Positions 45,742 through 55,673 of a DNA stretch of 64,000 nt are shown here, one piece after another. This stretch comes from Erwinia phyllosphaerae. Lineage in GTDB: Bacteria > Pseudomonadota > Gammaproteobacteria > Enterobacterales > Enterobacteriaceae. The position numbers and the translations under genes are program-made. Every line of letters begins with the position of its first letter. Positions within the stretch are counted from its first letter, which is position 1. The notes beneath the pieces were generated by a model. The model was given only the letters and a program-made list of their open reading frames with translations, was not told the DNA's origin and did no database searches. Where the stretch lies: NCBI RefSeq assembly GCF_019132875.1, contig NZ_JAHSPF010000001.1:62001-126000 (forward strand), read 5' to 3'.

Positions 45742-46974
45742 ATGCCCTTATTTGTTCCGGTGTCGAGCCTGTCCCGACGCCATCTGATTTTCCCGCTCTC
45801 GCTGGTGCTGTTCGAATTTGCCAGCTATATCGCCCACGATATGATCCAGCCGGGCATGCTGCTGGTAACCAGCGAATTTCACGTTGGCCCTGAATGGGTT
45901 TCCGCCTCGCTTACCGCCTATTTAATCGGCGGCATCGTACTGCAATGGTTACTCGGGCCGCTTTCGGATAAGGCAGGCCGTCGGCCGGTGATGCTGGCGG
46001 GCGTCGCCTTTTTTACGCTGGCCTGTTTTGCCACGCACTGGGTACAGAATATTGAGCAGTTTATTCTGCTGCGCCTGATGCAGGGAACCAGCCTTTGTTT
46101 TATTGGCGCGGTCGGCTACGCCACCATTCAGGAAGCCTTTAGCGAATCGCTGGCCGTAAAAATGATGGCGCTAATGGCTAACGTGGCGCTGATTGCGCCG
46201 CTGGCAGGCCCGCTGGCCGGAGCGGCTTTTCTGTCGATTGGCGAATGGCGCAGCATGTTCTGGCTGTTTGGCGGCGTTGCCGCGCTGGCGCTGGTTGGGC
46301 TGTGGCGCACCATGCCGGAAACGGCAGGCGATAAAACGCTGTCGCTGTCGCTTAAATCGCTGGCGGGCGGCTATCTTGCCTTGCTGAAAGATCGTCAGGT
46401 AATGGGCGGTTCGCTGGCGATTGGGCTGGTCTCGATTCCCTGTCTTGCGTGGGTGGCGCTGTCGCCGGTCATTTTAATCCATGACGAGGGCCTGACCAGG
46501 ATGGATTATGCCCTGCTCCAGCTCCCGGTATTTATCGCGATGATTGCGGGCAACCTGACGCTGGGCCGGATTGCAGGTCGGCGGCCGATTGAGTATCCGC
46601 TGCGCCTGGCGGCCTGGCCTATTCTTACCGGTCTGGCGCTGGCAGCAGCGGCTAACGCCATCAATTTACATAGCTACCTGTGGCTGACCGCCGGACTGAG
46701 CCTGTACGGCTTTGGCACGGGGCTGGTTAACGCCAGTCTTTATCGCCTGACGCTTTATTCCAGCGACGCGGGCAAAGGCGGAGTGGCTGCAATGCTGGGA
46801 ATGGTGAGTATTATCGTCTTTGCCCTGGGGATAGAGCTGGCGAAAAGCGCCTATTTTCGTGGCAACAGCTTCTGGTTTAGCGCGGTGAACTTGCTTTGTG
46901 GGCTGGCCTGGTTCTGGCTGGTGCGGGCATTTTTAAAAGAGCGTAAACGGCGCTCGACCGTCGTGTCGCTGTAG
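45742..46974 (+). CDS. MdfA/Cmr-like MFS multidrug transporter
   Basis: A 410-residue, 12-helix MFS antiporter similar in every region to E. coli MdfA: SRRHLIFPLSLVLFEFASYI, DMIQPGMLLVTSEFHV, motif A LLGPLSDKAGRRPVMLAG, and ALMANVALIAPLAGPLAG. Acidic residues important for MdfA drug/proton coupling are present: Glu in LVLFEFASYIAHDMIQPG and Asp in the same segment. ATG at 45742 has AAGGAG 5 nt upstream; a longer frame from 45688 is not supported. E. coli has no exporter at this place, so it is a lineage insertion between pykA and lpxM. Confidence 0.88.
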   Translation: MPLFVPVSSLSRRHLIFPLSLVLFEFASYIAHDMIQPGMLLVTSEFHVGPEWVSASLTAYLIGGIVLQWLLGPLSDKAGRRPVMLAGVAFFTLACFATHWVQNIEQFILLRLMQGTSLCFIGAVGYATIQEAFSESLAVKMMALMANVALIAPLAGPLAGAAFLSIGEWRSMFWLFGGVAALALVGLWRTMPETAGDKTLSLSLKSLAGGYLALLKDRQVMGGSLAIGLVSIPCLAWVALSPVILIHDEGLTRMDYALLQLPVFIAMIAGNLTLGRIAGRRPIEYPLRLAAWPILTGLALAAAANAINLHSYLWLTAGLSLYGFGTGLVNASLYRLTLYSSDAGKGGVAAMLGMVSIIVFALGIELAKSAYFRGNSFWFSAVNLLCGLAWFWLVRAFLKERKRRSTVVSL

Positions 46975-47026
46975 GTCTTTATTTCACTAACGGCTGAGGC
47001 AGATTTTTCTGCCTCGGCCAGCCAGG

Positions 47027-47995
47027 TTACTTTTTACGGTAAAGATCCTTGCGGCGATAAGGTTCGATATCGCCCTCTTTACGCGTTTTCAGCAGCTTGA
47101 GGATCCAGGTGTACTGTTCCGGATTCGGCCGCACCAGAATTTCGACTTCTTCATTCATTCTGCGCGCCAGCGTGGTGTCATCTGCCGTCAGCAGATCGTC
47201 CATCGGCGGACGCAAATAAATATCCAGACCGTGCGTTTTACTGTTATAGACCGGAAACAGCGGGATCACCCTGGCCCGGCAAACCTTCATCAGGCGTCCG
47301 ACCGCAGGCAGCGTTGCTTTGTAAGTGGCAAAAAAGTCCACAAACTCGCTGTGCTCCGCGCCGTGATCCTGATCGGGCAGATAATATCCCCAGTACCCTT
47401 GCCGCACCGAGCTGATAAAAGGCTTGATGCCGTCATTGCGGGCATGCATACGCCCGCCAAAACGGCGGCGGACGGCGTTCCACATATAGTCCATAACGGG
47501 ATCGCGCTGGTTATGGAACATCGCCGCCATTTTCTGGCCTTCCGACGCCAGCACCATCGCCGGAATATCTACCGCCCAGCCGTGCGGAACCAGAAAGATC
47601 ACGTTCTGATTTTCGGCGCGGATCTGCTCAATAATTTCTTTATTGTGCCAGGTAATACGCTTACGCGTATGGGCCGGCCGCATGGCCAGCTCTGCCATCA
47701 TCACCATGGACTGCGGTGCCGTCGCAAACATCTCATCAATAATCTTTTCGCGTTCGGATTCGGCTAGTTCCGGCAGGCAGTAAAACAGATTAATCTGCGC
47801 GCGACGGCGAGCACTTTTGGCGAATTTCCCGGCGAAGCGCCCCAGCGCGCCGAGCAAAGGATCGCGCAGGCCGACCGGCAGCCAGGCCATACCGGCGCAC
47901 AGACCGATAGCCAGCCAGCTCCCCCAGTAACGCGGTAGCAGAAAAGATTTCTGAAAGGTGGGAATAAACTCAATGTTGCTTTTCTTATGTTCCAT
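47027..47995 (-). CDS. lpxM: Lipid A myristoyltransferase LpxM (MsbB)
   Basis: A 322-residue late acyltransferase (E. coli 323) that adds the sixth acyl chain to Kdo2-lipid A. N-terminal membrane helix ([17 protein letters not shown]) and catalytic HX4D motif in [13 protein letters not shown]. Further family sequence: [18 protein letters not shown] and [20 protein letters not shown]. It is downstream of mepM but separated by that gene's terminator. An inverted repeat with GGCTGAGGCAG arms lies in the gap to mdfA (46992-47018). Confidence 0.95.
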   Translation of the reverse strand: MEHKKSNIEFIPTFQKSFLLPRYWGSWLAIGLCAGMAWLPVGLRDPLLGALGRFAGKFAKSARRRAQINLFYCLPELAESEREKIIDEMFATAPQSMVMMAELAMRPAHTRKRITWHNKEIIEQIRAENQNVIFLVPHGWAVDIPAMVLASEGQKMAAMFHNQRDPVMDYMWNAVRRRFGGRMHARNDGIKPFISSVRQGYWGYYLPDQDHGAEHSEFVDFFATYKATLPAVGRLMKVCRARVIPLFPVYNSKTHGLDIYLRPPMDDLLTADDTTLARRMNEEVEILVRPNPEQYTWILKLLKTRKEGDIEPYRRKDLYRKK

Positions 47996-48073
47996 GCACT
48001 CGCCTCAAACTTTGAGCGGCTAATGATAGTGTTGACGAGCAATTTTGCAATGCCCGCGGCATTTACCGCGCAA

Positions 48074-48105
48074 AGAAAAAAGCCGACGGTGCATCCGTCG
48101 GCTTT
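48074..48105 (-). terminator. Rho-independent terminator of mepM
   Basis: On the minus strand AAAGCCGACGG / CCGTCGGCTTT with a 5-nt loop is followed by a run of T residues, 18 bp after the mepM stop. Confidence 0.9.
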
Positions 48106-48122
48106 ATTGATAGTAATAACGG

Positions 48123-49454
48123 TTATTTAAAGCGCAGCTGCGGCGTAACTTCGCGAACCTGAGCCAGATAGTCGCTGCGATCTTTGCCGGTCAACCCTTC
48201 CATACGCGGCAGTTTCGCTGTCAGAGGATTAACCGCCTGGTTGTTGATCCAGACTTCAAAGTGCAGATGCGGCCCGGTAGAGCGCCCCGTGTTGCCGGTA
48301 AGCCCGATACGCTCGCCCCGCTTCACTTTATCACCCGGCTTCACCAGCAGCTTTTTCATGTGCATGTAGCGGGTCATATACTGGCGACCATGACGGATCG
48401 CCACATAGTTACCGGCACCGCCGCTGCGTTTAGCAACGATCACTTCGCCGTCGCCCACTGCCAGCACTGGCGTGCCCAGTGGAATAGCGAAATCCACGCC
48501 TTTATGCGGCGCAACACGGCCGGTTACCGGATTCAGGCGATGCGGATTGAAGTTGGAGGAAACGCGATACTGCTTCGCGGTCGGGAAGCGCATAAAACCG
48601 TGCGCCAGACCTGCCCCGCTGCGGTCATAAAACTTGCCGTCTGCGGCGCGAATCGCGTAATAATCTTTGCCGCCGGTTTGCAGGCGAACGCCAACCAGCT
48701 GGCTCTGCTGGCTTTTGCCTTCCATCATTTCGCGCGACATCAGCACGGAAAAACGGTCGCCGTTGCGCAGCTTGCGGAAATCCATTTGCCACTGTAGCGC
48801 TTTAATGACCGCGCTGATTTCACCGCTGCTCAGCCCGGCGCTGCGGGCGCTGGTTACAAAGCTACCGTCTACGGTGCCGGAAAGCACGCTGTTCTGCCAT
48901 TCGCCCTTCTGCATAGCGGAAGAGGATTTGAACGTATCGCCAGAACGGTCATAGGTACGGGTTTCGCGACGCGACGCTTCCCAGGTTAAACGCTGGAGCT
49001 GGCCATCGTCGGTTAGCGTCCACGACAGCTGCTGCCCAATCTGGAGGTTACGCAGATCTTTATCGACCTTGACCAGCTGGTTGATATCTCCCATATCGAT
49101 GCCATACTGATTAAGCACGCTGCTTAACGTATCTCCCGCAGACACCACGTAGTCGTGGGTGCCGGCTTCATTAGGTACATCCTCGTCCAGTTCATCCTTC
49201 GGCACATCATCATCAGGCGAAGGCGTATCCTGATCGATAGGCTCACTGGCTTCCGGCAGCAGCGTGCGCAGCTGGCTTTTGTCCAGCTCAATGCTTTTGA
49301 CTATCGGATTGTCATCGCTGACGGTGGGATGATAAACGAATGGCCGCCATACGGAGACGGCCAGCGTGACAACGGTGAGCGAACCCAGCATAACGCGGTG
49401 GGTTCGCGGCAATGTATTAAACGCCATAGCGACAGCGCGGGCAATTTGCTGCAC
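48123..49454 (-). CDS. mepM: Murein DD-endopeptidase MepM
   Basis: A 443-residue peptidoglycan endopeptidase (E. coli 440) that opens cross-links for cell elongation. N-terminal membrane anchor (MLGSLTVVTLAVSVWRPFVY), acidic linker (DTPSPDDDVPKDELDEDVPN), LysM domain (YVVSAGDTLSSVLNQYGI), and C-terminal M23/LytM domain with zinc ligands in HKGVDFAIPLG (H, D) and TGPHLHFEVWINN (HxH). It is in tandem with znuA (13 bp). Confidence 0.95.
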   Translation of the reverse strand: MQQIARAVAMAFNTLPRTHRVMLGSLTVVTLAVSVWRPFVYHPTVSDDNPIVKSIELDKSQLRTLLPEASEPIDQDTPSPDDDVPKDELDEDVPNEAGTHDYVVSAGDTLSSVLNQYGIDMGDINQLVKVDKDLRNLQIGQQLSWTLTDDGQLQRLTWEASRRETRTYDRSGDTFKSSSAMQKGEWQNSVLSGTVDGSFVTSARSAGLSSGEISAVIKALQWQMDFRKLRNGDRFSVLMSREMMEGKSQQSQLVGVRLQTGGKDYYAIRAADGKFYDRSGAGLAHGFMRFPTAKQYRVSSNFNPHRLNPVTGRVAPHKGVDFAIPLGTPVLAVGDGEVIVAKRSGGAGNYVAIRHGRQYMTRYMHMKKLLVKPGDKVKRGERIGLTGNTGRSTGPHLHFEVWINNQAVNPLTAKLPRMEGLTGKDRSDYLAQVREVTPQLRFK

Positions 49455-49466
49455 GTATTAGTTCCT

Positions 49467-50414
49467 CTATGCTCCTTTCAGACAGCTCGTATACTGGCTG
49501 GACAGCTGTGAGAGGAATGTCACATAGCTGTCTCTTCCCGGTGTGATGGCCGTTCCCAGCGGATCGAGCGTTCCTGAACGCACCGAGGTTCCTCTGGCAA
49601 CGGCATCAATTACGGCCGGCCTGAATTGTGGCTCAGCAAAGACACAAACGGCCTTGTGCTCAACCAACTCTGTTCGAATTTGATGTAAACGCTGGGCGCC
49701 GGGCTGGATTTCAGGGTTAACGGTAAAATAACCTGTTGGGGTCAGACCGAAATGTTTTTCAAAGTATGCATACGCATCGTGAAAGACGAAATACCCTTTT
49801 CCTTTAACCGGCTTAAGCTGAGTCGCTATCTGCGTATCGGCCGTGGCCAATTCTGCCTCAAAGTGCTGCAGGTTCGCGTCTAGTTTGTCTCTGCTTTGCG
49901 GCATAAGTTCCAATAATTTTGCATGGATTGCAACCGCAGATTGCCGGGCGATCTCAGGCGACATCCACAGGTGCATATTATATTCGCCGTGGTGATGAGT
50001 ATGGGCGTGACCGCGATCGGTTTCACTCCCCTCTTCATGCTCATTTTCATCTTCATCCTGACCGCGGATCAGCAGCGGTTTAACCGTCGATAAATCTGCC
50101 AGCTCAAGCGATTTTTGTGCGGGCAGCGCGGCGACGGCTTTCGGCATAAACGCTTCCATTTCCGGGCCAACCCAAACCACCAGATCCGCGTCCTGCAAGC
50201 GTTTGATGTCTGAAGGGCGCAATGAATAATCATGCTCGGAAGCGCCGTCAGGCAGCAAAATGTCGACCGGCGTCACGCCATCGGCAATGGCGGCGGCAAT
50301 AAAACCTAATGGCTTAACGGAAGCGACTACGGCAGCCTGCGCGGGTGCGGCAAGCGAAGCGGCAAACCCCAGTGCAGCACAGAGGGCGAATAAGGGCTTG
50401 GTTTTATGTAACAT
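49467..50414 (-). CDS. znuA: Zinc ABC transporter periplasmic binding protein ZnuA
   Basis: A 315-residue cluster A-I binding protein (E. coli 310). Signal peptide [20 protein letters not shown]; metal ligands include His in [15 protein letters not shown], His in YNMHLWMS and [13 protein letters not shown]. The flexible His/Asp/Glu-rich loop (about residues 116-145, including [13 protein letters not shown]) is typical of ZnuA. It delivers Zn(II) to ZnuB. Divergent from znuCB with a Zur-type box between. Confidence 0.95.
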   Translation of the reverse strand: MLHKTKPLFALCAALGFAASLAAPAQAAVVASVKPLGFIAAAIADGVTPVDILLPDGASEHDYSLRPSDIKRLQDADLVVWVGPEMEAFMPKAVAALPAQKSLELADLSTVKPLLIRGQDEDENEHEEGSETDRGHAHTHHHGEYNMHLWMSPEIARQSAVAIHAKLLELMPQSRDKLDANLQHFEAELATADTQIATQLKPVKGKGYFVFHDAYAYFEKHFGLTPTGYFTVNPEIQPGAQRLHQIRTELVEHKAVCVFAEPQFRPAVIDAVARGTSVRSGTLDPLGTAITPGRDSYVTFLSQLSSQYTSCLKGA

Positions 50415-50445
50415 AATGATTCAGTCCATCGTGACAGGTTGATGG

Positions 50446-50468
50446 ATTGTGATATTATAACATTCGAA
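50446..50468. promoter_or_regulatory. Zur-type operator between znuA and znuCB
   Basis: TGTGATATTATAACATTCG (inverse strand GAATGTTATAATATCAC) agrees with the Zur consensus GAAATGTTATAATATAACAT. It is centrally placed in the 76-bp divergent gap, so zinc-dependent repression of both transcripts is expected. Confidence 0.88.
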
Positions 50469-50490
50469 AACTTCTGCAAACTGTAATCCT

Positions 50491-51243
50491 ATGTCCTCAC
50501 TGATTAGCCTTGAAAAAATTTCCGTCAGCTTTGGTCAGCGCGCCGTGCTTTCCAACGTTTCTCTGGCGCTGGCACCCGGCAGGATATTAACGCTGCTTGG
50601 GCCTAACGGTGCCGGTAAGTCTACGCTGGTCCGCGTGGTGCTGGGACTGATTCAGCCAACGAAGGGCAGCGTGATTCGCCATGAACGGCTGCGTATTGGT
50701 TACGTGCCGCAAAAAATTCATCTGGATGCCACGCTGCCGCTGACGGTCGAGCGTTTTATGCTGTTGCGTGGCGGCGTCAAACGCGCCGACATTTTGCCCG
50801 CGTTAAAACGCGTACAGGCTGGCCAGCTGGTTAACGCGCCGCTGCAAAAGTTGTCGGGCGGTGAAATGCAGCGTGTCTTATTGGCGCGCGCCCTGCTCAA
50901 TCAGCCACAGCTGCTGGTGCTGGATGAGCCGACCCAGGGCGTGGATGTTAACGGTCAGGTGGCGCTTTACGATCTGATCGATCAGCTGCGGCGCGAGCTG
51001 AACTGCGGCGTGCTGATGGTTTCGCACGATCTGCATCTGGTGATGGCGAAAACGGACGAGGTGCTGTGCCTGAATCAGCATATCTGCTGTTCGGGCACGC
51101 CGGAGGCGGTGTCGCAACATCCGGAGTTTATCTCTATGTTTGGCCCTCGCGGCGCGGAACAGCTGGCGATTTATCGCCATCAACATAATCATCGTCACGA
51201 CCTTCAAGGACGTATCGTTTTACGTAGAGGACAAAACAAGTGA
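50491..51243 (+). CDS. znuC: Zinc ABC transporter ATPase ZnuC
   Basis: A 250-residue ABC ATPase (E. coli 251). Walker [16 protein letters not shown], signature [17 protein letters not shown], Walker [13 protein letters not shown], and switch His [11 protein letters not shown] His-rich C-terminal stretch ([14 protein letters not shown]) is characteristic of ZnuC. It overlaps znuB by 4 bp. Confidence 0.95.
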   Translation: MSSLISLEKISVSFGQRAVLSNVSLALAPGRILTLLGPNGAGKSTLVRVVLGLIQPTKGSVIRHERLRIGYVPQKIHLDATLPLTVERFMLLRGGVKRADILPALKRVQAGQLVNAPLQKLSGGEMQRVLLARALLNQPQLLVLDEPTQGVDVNGQVALYDLIDQLRRELNCGVLMVSHDLHLVMAKTDEVLCLNQHICCSGTPEAVSQHPEFISMFGPRGAEQLAIYRHQHNHRHDLQGRIVLRRGQNK

Positions 51244-52025
51244 TTGAACTGCTGTTACCCGGCTGGCTGGCGGGATTTTTTCTGGCGCTGGCAGCAGGCC
51301 CACTGGGCTCGTTTGTGGTCTGGCGGCGCATGTCCTATTTTGGCGACACGCTGGCGCACGCTTCGCTACTCGGCGTCGCTTTCGGTTTACTGCTGAATAT
51401 TAGCCCGTTTTACGCGGTGATTGCCGTAACGCTGCTGCTGGCTTTGCTGCTGGTCTGGCTGGAGCGCCGCCCGCATCTGGCTATTGATACGCTGCTGGGC
51501 ATTATGGCGCACTGCGCGCTGTCGTTAGGCCTGGTCGTGGTCAGCCTGATGTCCGGCGTGCGCGTAGATTTGATGGCCTATCTGTTTGGAGACTTACTGG
51601 CCGTAACGCCAGCCGACCTCTATACCATTGCCGCGGGTGTGGCCGTGGTACTGATTGTGCTGGCCGCAAACTGGCGCGCGCTGCTTTCTATGACGATTAG
51701 CCCTGAACTGGCGCAGGTGGACGGCGTGAATATCCAGCGCACCAAAATGGTATTGATGCTGGTTACGGCGTTGACCATTGGTGTGGCGATGAAGTTTGTC
51801 GGCGCGCTGATTATTACTTCGCTGCTGATTATCCCTGCCGCAACTGCCAGACGCTTCGCCCGCACGCCGGAGCAGATGGCCGCTTTCGCTGTGGTGGTAG
51901 GCATTCTGGCCGTCAGCGCCGGACTAACCTTTTCCGCCTTTTACGATACGCCAGCCGGCCCGTCGGTGGTGCTGGGCGCGTCGCTGATGTTTATGCTGAG
52001 CATGATGAAAAAACCGGCTGTGTAG
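51240..52025 (+). CDS. znuB: Zinc ABC transporter permease ZnuB
   Basis: A 261-residue ABC-3 family permease (E. coli 261) with about eight hydrophobic helices, including [20 protein letters not shown] (family signature) and [20 protein letters not shown]. It is the membrane channel for zinc uptake with ZnuC and ZnuA. Starts GTG at 51240 inside the znuC stop (translational coupling). Confidence 0.95.
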   Translation: MIELLLPGWLAGFFLALAAGPLGSFVVWRRMSYFGDTLAHASLLGVAFGLLLNISPFYAVIAVTLLLALLLVWLERRPHLAIDTLLGIMAHCALSLGLVVVSLMSGVRVDLMAYLFGDLLAVTPADLYTIAAGVAVVLIVLAANWRALLSMTISPELAQVDGVNIQRTKMVLMLVTALTIGVAMKFVGALIITSLLIIPAATARRFARTPEQMAAFAVVVGILAVSAGLTFSAFYDTPAGPSVVLGASLMFMLSMMKKPAV

Positions 52026-52035
52026 CCGGTTTCTC

Positions 52036-53040
52036 TTACTCTTCCCGCGTGATGCCAAAGTGCTTATAGGCGTGCTGCGTTGCCATTCGGCCACGCGGCG
52101 TTCGCTGAATAAAGCCTTGCTGGATCAGATAAGGCTCCAGCACGTCCTCAATGGTTTCGCGCTCTTCGCCAATCGCCGCCGCCAGGTTATCCAGCCCGAC
52201 CGGGCCGCCGGTAAACTTATCGATAATGGCCAGCAGCAGCTTGCGGTCCATATAGTCGAAGCCTTCCGTATCCACGTTAAGCATATCCAGCGCTCTGGCA
52301 GCCACGTCGCCGCTCAGGCTGCCCTGGGCTTTCACTTCCGAGAAATCCCTGACGCGGCGCAGCAGGCGGTTAGCGATACGCGGCGTACCGCGCGAACGGC
52401 GAGCGATTTCCAGTGCGCCCTCTTCGCTGAGCGGCAGACCCAGGCAGGCAGCGCTGCGGCCAACGATGTGCTGGAGATCTTCTACGCGATAAAACTCCAG
52501 GCGCTGCACAATGCCGAAGCGGTCGCGCAGCGGCGACGTTAACGACCCCGCACGCGTTGTCGCGCCAATCAGCGTAAACGGCGGCAGATCCAGCTTGATG
52601 GAGCGAGCCGCTGGCCCTTCGCCAATCATGATATCCAGCTGGTAATCTTCCATCGCCGGATAGAGCACCTCTTCCACTACTGGCGACAGACGATGGATTT
52701 CATCGATGAACAACACGTCGTGCGGTTCAAGGTTAGTGAGCATCGCCGCCAGATCGCCTGCTTTTTCCAGCACCGGGCCGGAAGTGGTGCGCAGGTTAAC
52801 GCCCAGCTCGTTAGCGACAATACCGGCCAGCGTGGTTTTCCCCAGGCCCGGCGGCCCGAATACCAGCAGGTGATCCAGCGCGTCACCGCGCATTTTCGCG
52901 GCCTGGATGAAAATTTCCATCTGTTCACGCACCACCGGCTGGCCGACATACTCTTCCAGCAGCTTTGGACGGATGGCGCGGTCAATCACTTCTTCTTCGC
53001 TGAAGGTTCCCGGCGAGACCAGGCGGTCGGCTTCAATCAT
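52036..53040 (-). CDS. ruvB: Holliday junction branch-migration ATPase RuvB
   Basis: A 334-residue AAA+ hexameric motor (E. coli 336). Walker [21 protein letters not shown], Walker [13 protein letters not shown], sensor region [20 protein letters not shown], and a C-terminal winged-helix part ending [15 protein letters not shown]. It is 8 bp downstream of ruvA. Confidence 0.96.
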   Translation of the reverse strand: MIEADRLVSPGTFSEEEVIDRAIRPKLLEEYVGQPVVREQMEIFIQAAKMRGDALDHLLVFGPPGLGKTTLAGIVANELGVNLRTTSGPVLEKAGDLAAMLTNLEPHDVLFIDEIHRLSPVVEEVLYPAMEDYQLDIMIGEGPAARSIKLDLPPFTLIGATTRAGSLTSPLRDRFGIVQRLEFYRVEDLQHIVGRSAACLGLPLSEEGALEIARRSRGTPRIANRLLRRVRDFSEVKAQGSLSGDVAARALDMLNVDTEGFDYMDRKLLLAIIDKFTGGPVGLDNLAAAIGEERETIEDVLEPYLIQQGFIQRTPRGRMATQHAYKHFGITREE

Positions 53041-53048
53041 GCTTTACC

Positions 53049-53666
53049 TCAAATAGCTGCGCGCAGGGCTTCGCGGATCAGCGTTTCACAATCTGCATCC
53101 GGACGGCCCACTTTACCGACCATTCTGCTGGCTTCCTGAGGTTTATACCCCAGCGATACCAGCGCGGCAACGGCTTCTTCTTCCGCGTTATTGCCCGCCG
53201 CAGGTGCCTGGACTTCGCTGGTCAGCGCAAACGGCGCATCGGCAGCGAACAGGTCGCCGTGCATGCCTTTAAAGCGGTCTTTCATTTCTACCACCAGGCG
53301 CTCGGCGGTCTTTTTACCCACGCCAGGCAGCTTGACCAGCGCGGCGATCTCTTCACGCTCTACGGCCGTAACAAACTGCTGTGCGGACATGCCGGAAAGA
53401 ATGGCCAGCGCCAGCTTTGGCCCGACGCCGTTAACTTTGATCAGCTCGCGAAACAGCGCCCGCTCCTGACGGCTGTTGAAGCCAAACAGCAGCTGTGCGT
53501 CTTCACGCACCACAAAATGGGTAAACACCGTCGCTTCTTGTTGCAGTTCGGGAAGCTCGTAAAAACAGGTCATCGGCATGTGCACTTCATAGCCTACGCC
53601 GCCGACTTCCAGCAGCACCAGCGGCGGCTGTTTTTCCAGAATATTGCCTCTCAGACGACCAATCAC
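53049..53666 (-). CDS. ruvA: Holliday junction branch-migration protein RuvA
   Basis: A 205-residue protein (E. coli 203): N-terminal OB fold ([20 protein letters not shown]), two helix-hairpin-helix motifs ([32 protein letters not shown]) that bind the junction, a proline/Ala-rich flexible linker ([14 protein letters not shown]) and C-terminal domain III ([15 protein letters not shown]) that contacts RuvB. Confidence 0.96.
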   Translation of the reverse strand: MIGRLRGNILEKQPPLVLLEVGGVGYEVHMPMTCFYELPELQQEATVFTHFVVREDAQLLFGFNSRQERALFRELIKVNGVGPKLALAILSGMSAQQFVTAVEREEIAALVKLPGVGKKTAERLVVEMKDRFKGMHGDLFAADAPFALTSEVQAPAAGNNAEEEAVAALVSLGYKPQEASRMVGKVGRPDADCETLIREALRAAI

Positions 53667-53711
53667 CTTAAGCTTCCTTCAGAAATAGGTTAATGCGGGG
53701 ATTTATATCAT

Positions 53712-53738
53712 AAAAAAAGCTGGATAGATATCCAGCTT
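53712..53738 (-). terminator. Rho-independent terminator of ruvC
   Basis: On the minus strand AAGCTGGAT-ATCT-ATCCAGCTT followed by T residues, starting just after the ruvC stop. It separates the yebC-ruvC unit from ruvA-ruvB. Confidence 0.85.
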
Positions 53739-53739
53739 A

Positions 53740-54264
53740 TCAGGAACGCAGGCGGCCACGCGCCAGATTGAGCTTGCCTTCGCCCAGACGGTTAACGTTC
53801 TGGCTAAGGTGGCAATGCGTGATGGCAATAGCCAGCGCATCGGCGGCGTCTGCCTGCGGGTTGGCGGAAAGCTTCAGCAGCGTTCGCACCATGTGCTGCA
53901 CCTGGCTTTTTTCGGCGCTGCCGATGCCGACTACGGTTTGCTTCACCTGGCGTGCAGCATACTCAAACACCGGCAGATCGTGATTCACTGCCGCGACAAT
54001 AGCCGCCCCGCGAGCCTGGCCCAGCTTCAGCGCCGAGTCGGCGTTTTTCGCCATAAAGACCTGCTCGATGGCAAAATATTCCGGCTGAAACTGCGTGATG
54101 ATCTCGCTGACGCCCGCATAAATCAGCTTCAGGCGCGACGGTAAATCGGTGGAGTTAGTGCGGATACAGCCGCTGCCCAGGTAGGTCAACTGGCGACCTA
54201 CCTGGCGGATAATGCCGTAGCCGGTGATGCGTGAGCCGGGATCGATACCCAGAATGATCGCCAT
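53740..54264 (-). CDS. ruvC: Holliday junction resolvase RuvC
   Basis: A 174-residue endonuclease (E. coli 173) that cuts Holliday junctions symmetrically. The acidic active site is visible: Asp7 in [14 protein letters not shown], Glu in [11 protein letters not shown], and the Asp pair in [13 protein letters not shown]. The ATG at 54264 gives the family start; an upstream extension of 33 codons falls in the intergenic gap after yebC. Confidence 0.96.
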   Translation of the reverse strand: MAIILGIDPGSRITGYGIIRQVGRQLTYLGSGCIRTNSTDLPSRLKLIYAGVSEIITQFQPEYFAIEQVFMAKNADSALKLGQARGAAIVAAVNHDLPVFEYAARQVKQTVVGIGSAEKSQVQHMVRTLLKLSANPQADAADALAIAITHCHLSQNVNRLGEGKLNLARGRLRS

Positions 54265-54298
54265 CACGCACCCCGTTTTTGTTGCTGTGAGGACGCCA

Positions 54299-55042
54299 TT
54301 ACAGCGTCGCCGCCACCTCGTCGGAGATCTCACCGTTATGGTAGACTTCCTGCACGTCGTCACAATCTTCCAGCATATCGATCAGGCGCAGCAGTTTTGG
54401 TGCGGTTTCCGCATCCATATCCGCTTTGGTCGATGGGATCATGGTGACTTCTGCGCTGTCGGCGTTCAGACCGGCTGCGGTCAGCGCGTCTTTGACTTCG
54501 CCCAATGATTCCCAGGCGGTGAATACGTCAATAGCGCCATCGTCGTAGGTCACTACGTCGTCTGCACCGGCTTCCAGCGCCGCATCCATCACGGTATCTT
54601 CTTCCAGGCCCGGTGCGAAAGAGATCACGCCTTTACGGGTAAACAGATAGGCTACGGAGCCATCGGTGCCCAGGTTGCCACCGGTTTTGGTAAAGGCGTG
54701 ACGCACTTCGGAAACGGTACGGTTACGGTTGTCGCTCAGGCATTCAACCATGACCGCCGTGCCGCCAGGACCGTAGCCTTCATAGATGATGGTTTCCATG
54801 TTGCTGTCGTCTTCACCGCCGACGCCGCGCGCGATAGCGCGGTTCATGGTGTCACGCGTCATGTTGTTGGACAGCGCTTTATCCATTGCCGCACGCAGAC
54901 GCGGGTTAGAACCGGCATCGCCGCCGCCCAGTTTTGCCGCCGTCACCAGCTCGCGGATGATTTTAGTGAAAATCTTGCCGCGTTTGGCATCCTGAGCCGC
55001 TTTACGGTGCTTAGTGTTTGCCCATTTACTATGACCAGCCAT
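54299..55042 (-). CDS. yebC: YebC/PmpR family transcriptional/translational regulator
   Basis: A 247-residue protein (E. coli 246). The conserved start is [20 protein letters not shown], followed by [20 protein letters not shown] and [20 protein letters not shown]. The family binds DNA or ribosomes stalled on difficult sequences. ATG at 55042 is chosen for the conserved start. It is 34 bp upstream of ruvC. Confidence 0.95.
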   Translation of the reverse strand: MAGHSKWANTKHRKAAQDAKRGKIFTKIIRELVTAAKLGGGDAGSNPRLRAAMDKALSNNMTRDTMNRAIARGVGGEDDSNMETIIYEGYGPGGTAVMVECLSDNRNRTVSEVRHAFTKTGGNLGTDGSVAYLFTRKGVISFAPGLEEDTVMDAALEAGADDVVTYDDGAIDVFTAWESLGEVKDALTAAGLNADSAEVTMIPSTKADMDAETAPKLLRLIDMLEDCDDVQEVYHNGEISDEVAATL

Positions 55043-55098
55043 TAAATCTTTTCTCCAGATAAATATCGGACAGGCTATCTTACTTGCAACTTTGTCCG

Positions 55099-55160
55099 CT
55101 GGCAGTGCTCGCAATCCTCACGTACTGAAGTACGCTGCGGTTGCTGCGCGCTGGCAGCGA
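55099..55160. repeat. Palindromic intergenic element upstream of yebC
   Basis: A GC-rich imperfect palindrome centred on CGTACTGAAGTACG, within CAATCCTCACGTACTGAAGT and ACGCTGCGGTTGC, flanked by two copies of GCTGGCAG. It lies in the gap between nudB and yebC. Its form resembles extragenic palindromic elements; copies elsewhere cannot be checked here. Confidence 0.4.
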
Positions 55161-55238
55161 ACAAATTTGCTGCGCCGATAAACGCCTGAACGTTTGACTT
55201 ATTCCATTCCATCGGCCGCTTACTGGTCGGCCCCGGAG

Positions 55239-55673
55239 TTAAATAACAAATTCTTCGATTGCCTGGCGGTTACTCCAGGATCGCGTCAGCGCCGCCGCTT
55301 CTGCCGCCGCCAGCCAGCGGTAAGCCAGATGTTCGCTGATGGTGATATCGCGTTCACAAGGCAGCGCCAGGCAGAACCAGTGCTCGCTGTTGTGCGTAAC
55401 CTCTGGCGCGTAGCGGTGGCGGAAATGCGCAAAGATTTCGAATTCTATCTGACGTTGGCAGTCCACTAATGTGAGCTGTCCGGCGTTGATATCAATTCCC
55501 GTCTCTTCGAGCACTTCGCGCCGTGCGGTTTCCGCCAGGCTTTCGCCCTCTTCCTGGCTGCCCGTTACGGACTGCCAGAAGGTGGTATCGTCACGCCGCT
55601 GCAGCATCAGCACCCGTCCGGTATCGCGGGCGTAGATCACCACCAGTACCGAAACGGGCTGCTTATACGCCAT
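55239..55673 (-). CDS. nudB: Dihydroneopterin triphosphate diphosphatase NudB
   Basis: A 144-residue Nudix hydrolase (E. coli 150) of folate synthesis. The Nudix box is GSQEEGESLAETARREVLEE followed by TGI, with the conserved Gly, Glu and Arg-Glu-x-x-Glu-Glu. Flanking family motifs are RVLMLQRRDDTTFWQSVTGS and YRWLAAAEAAALTRSWSNRQ. It overlaps the aspS stop by one base (TAATG), so it is coupled to aspS. Confidence 0.94.
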   Translation of the reverse strand: MAYKQPVSVLVVIYARDTGRVLMLQRRDDTTFWQSVTGSQEEGESLAETARREVLEETGIDINAGQLTLVDCQRQIEFEIFAHFRHRYAPEVTHNSEHWFCLALPCERDITISEHLAYRWLAAAEAAALTRSWSNRQAIEEFVI

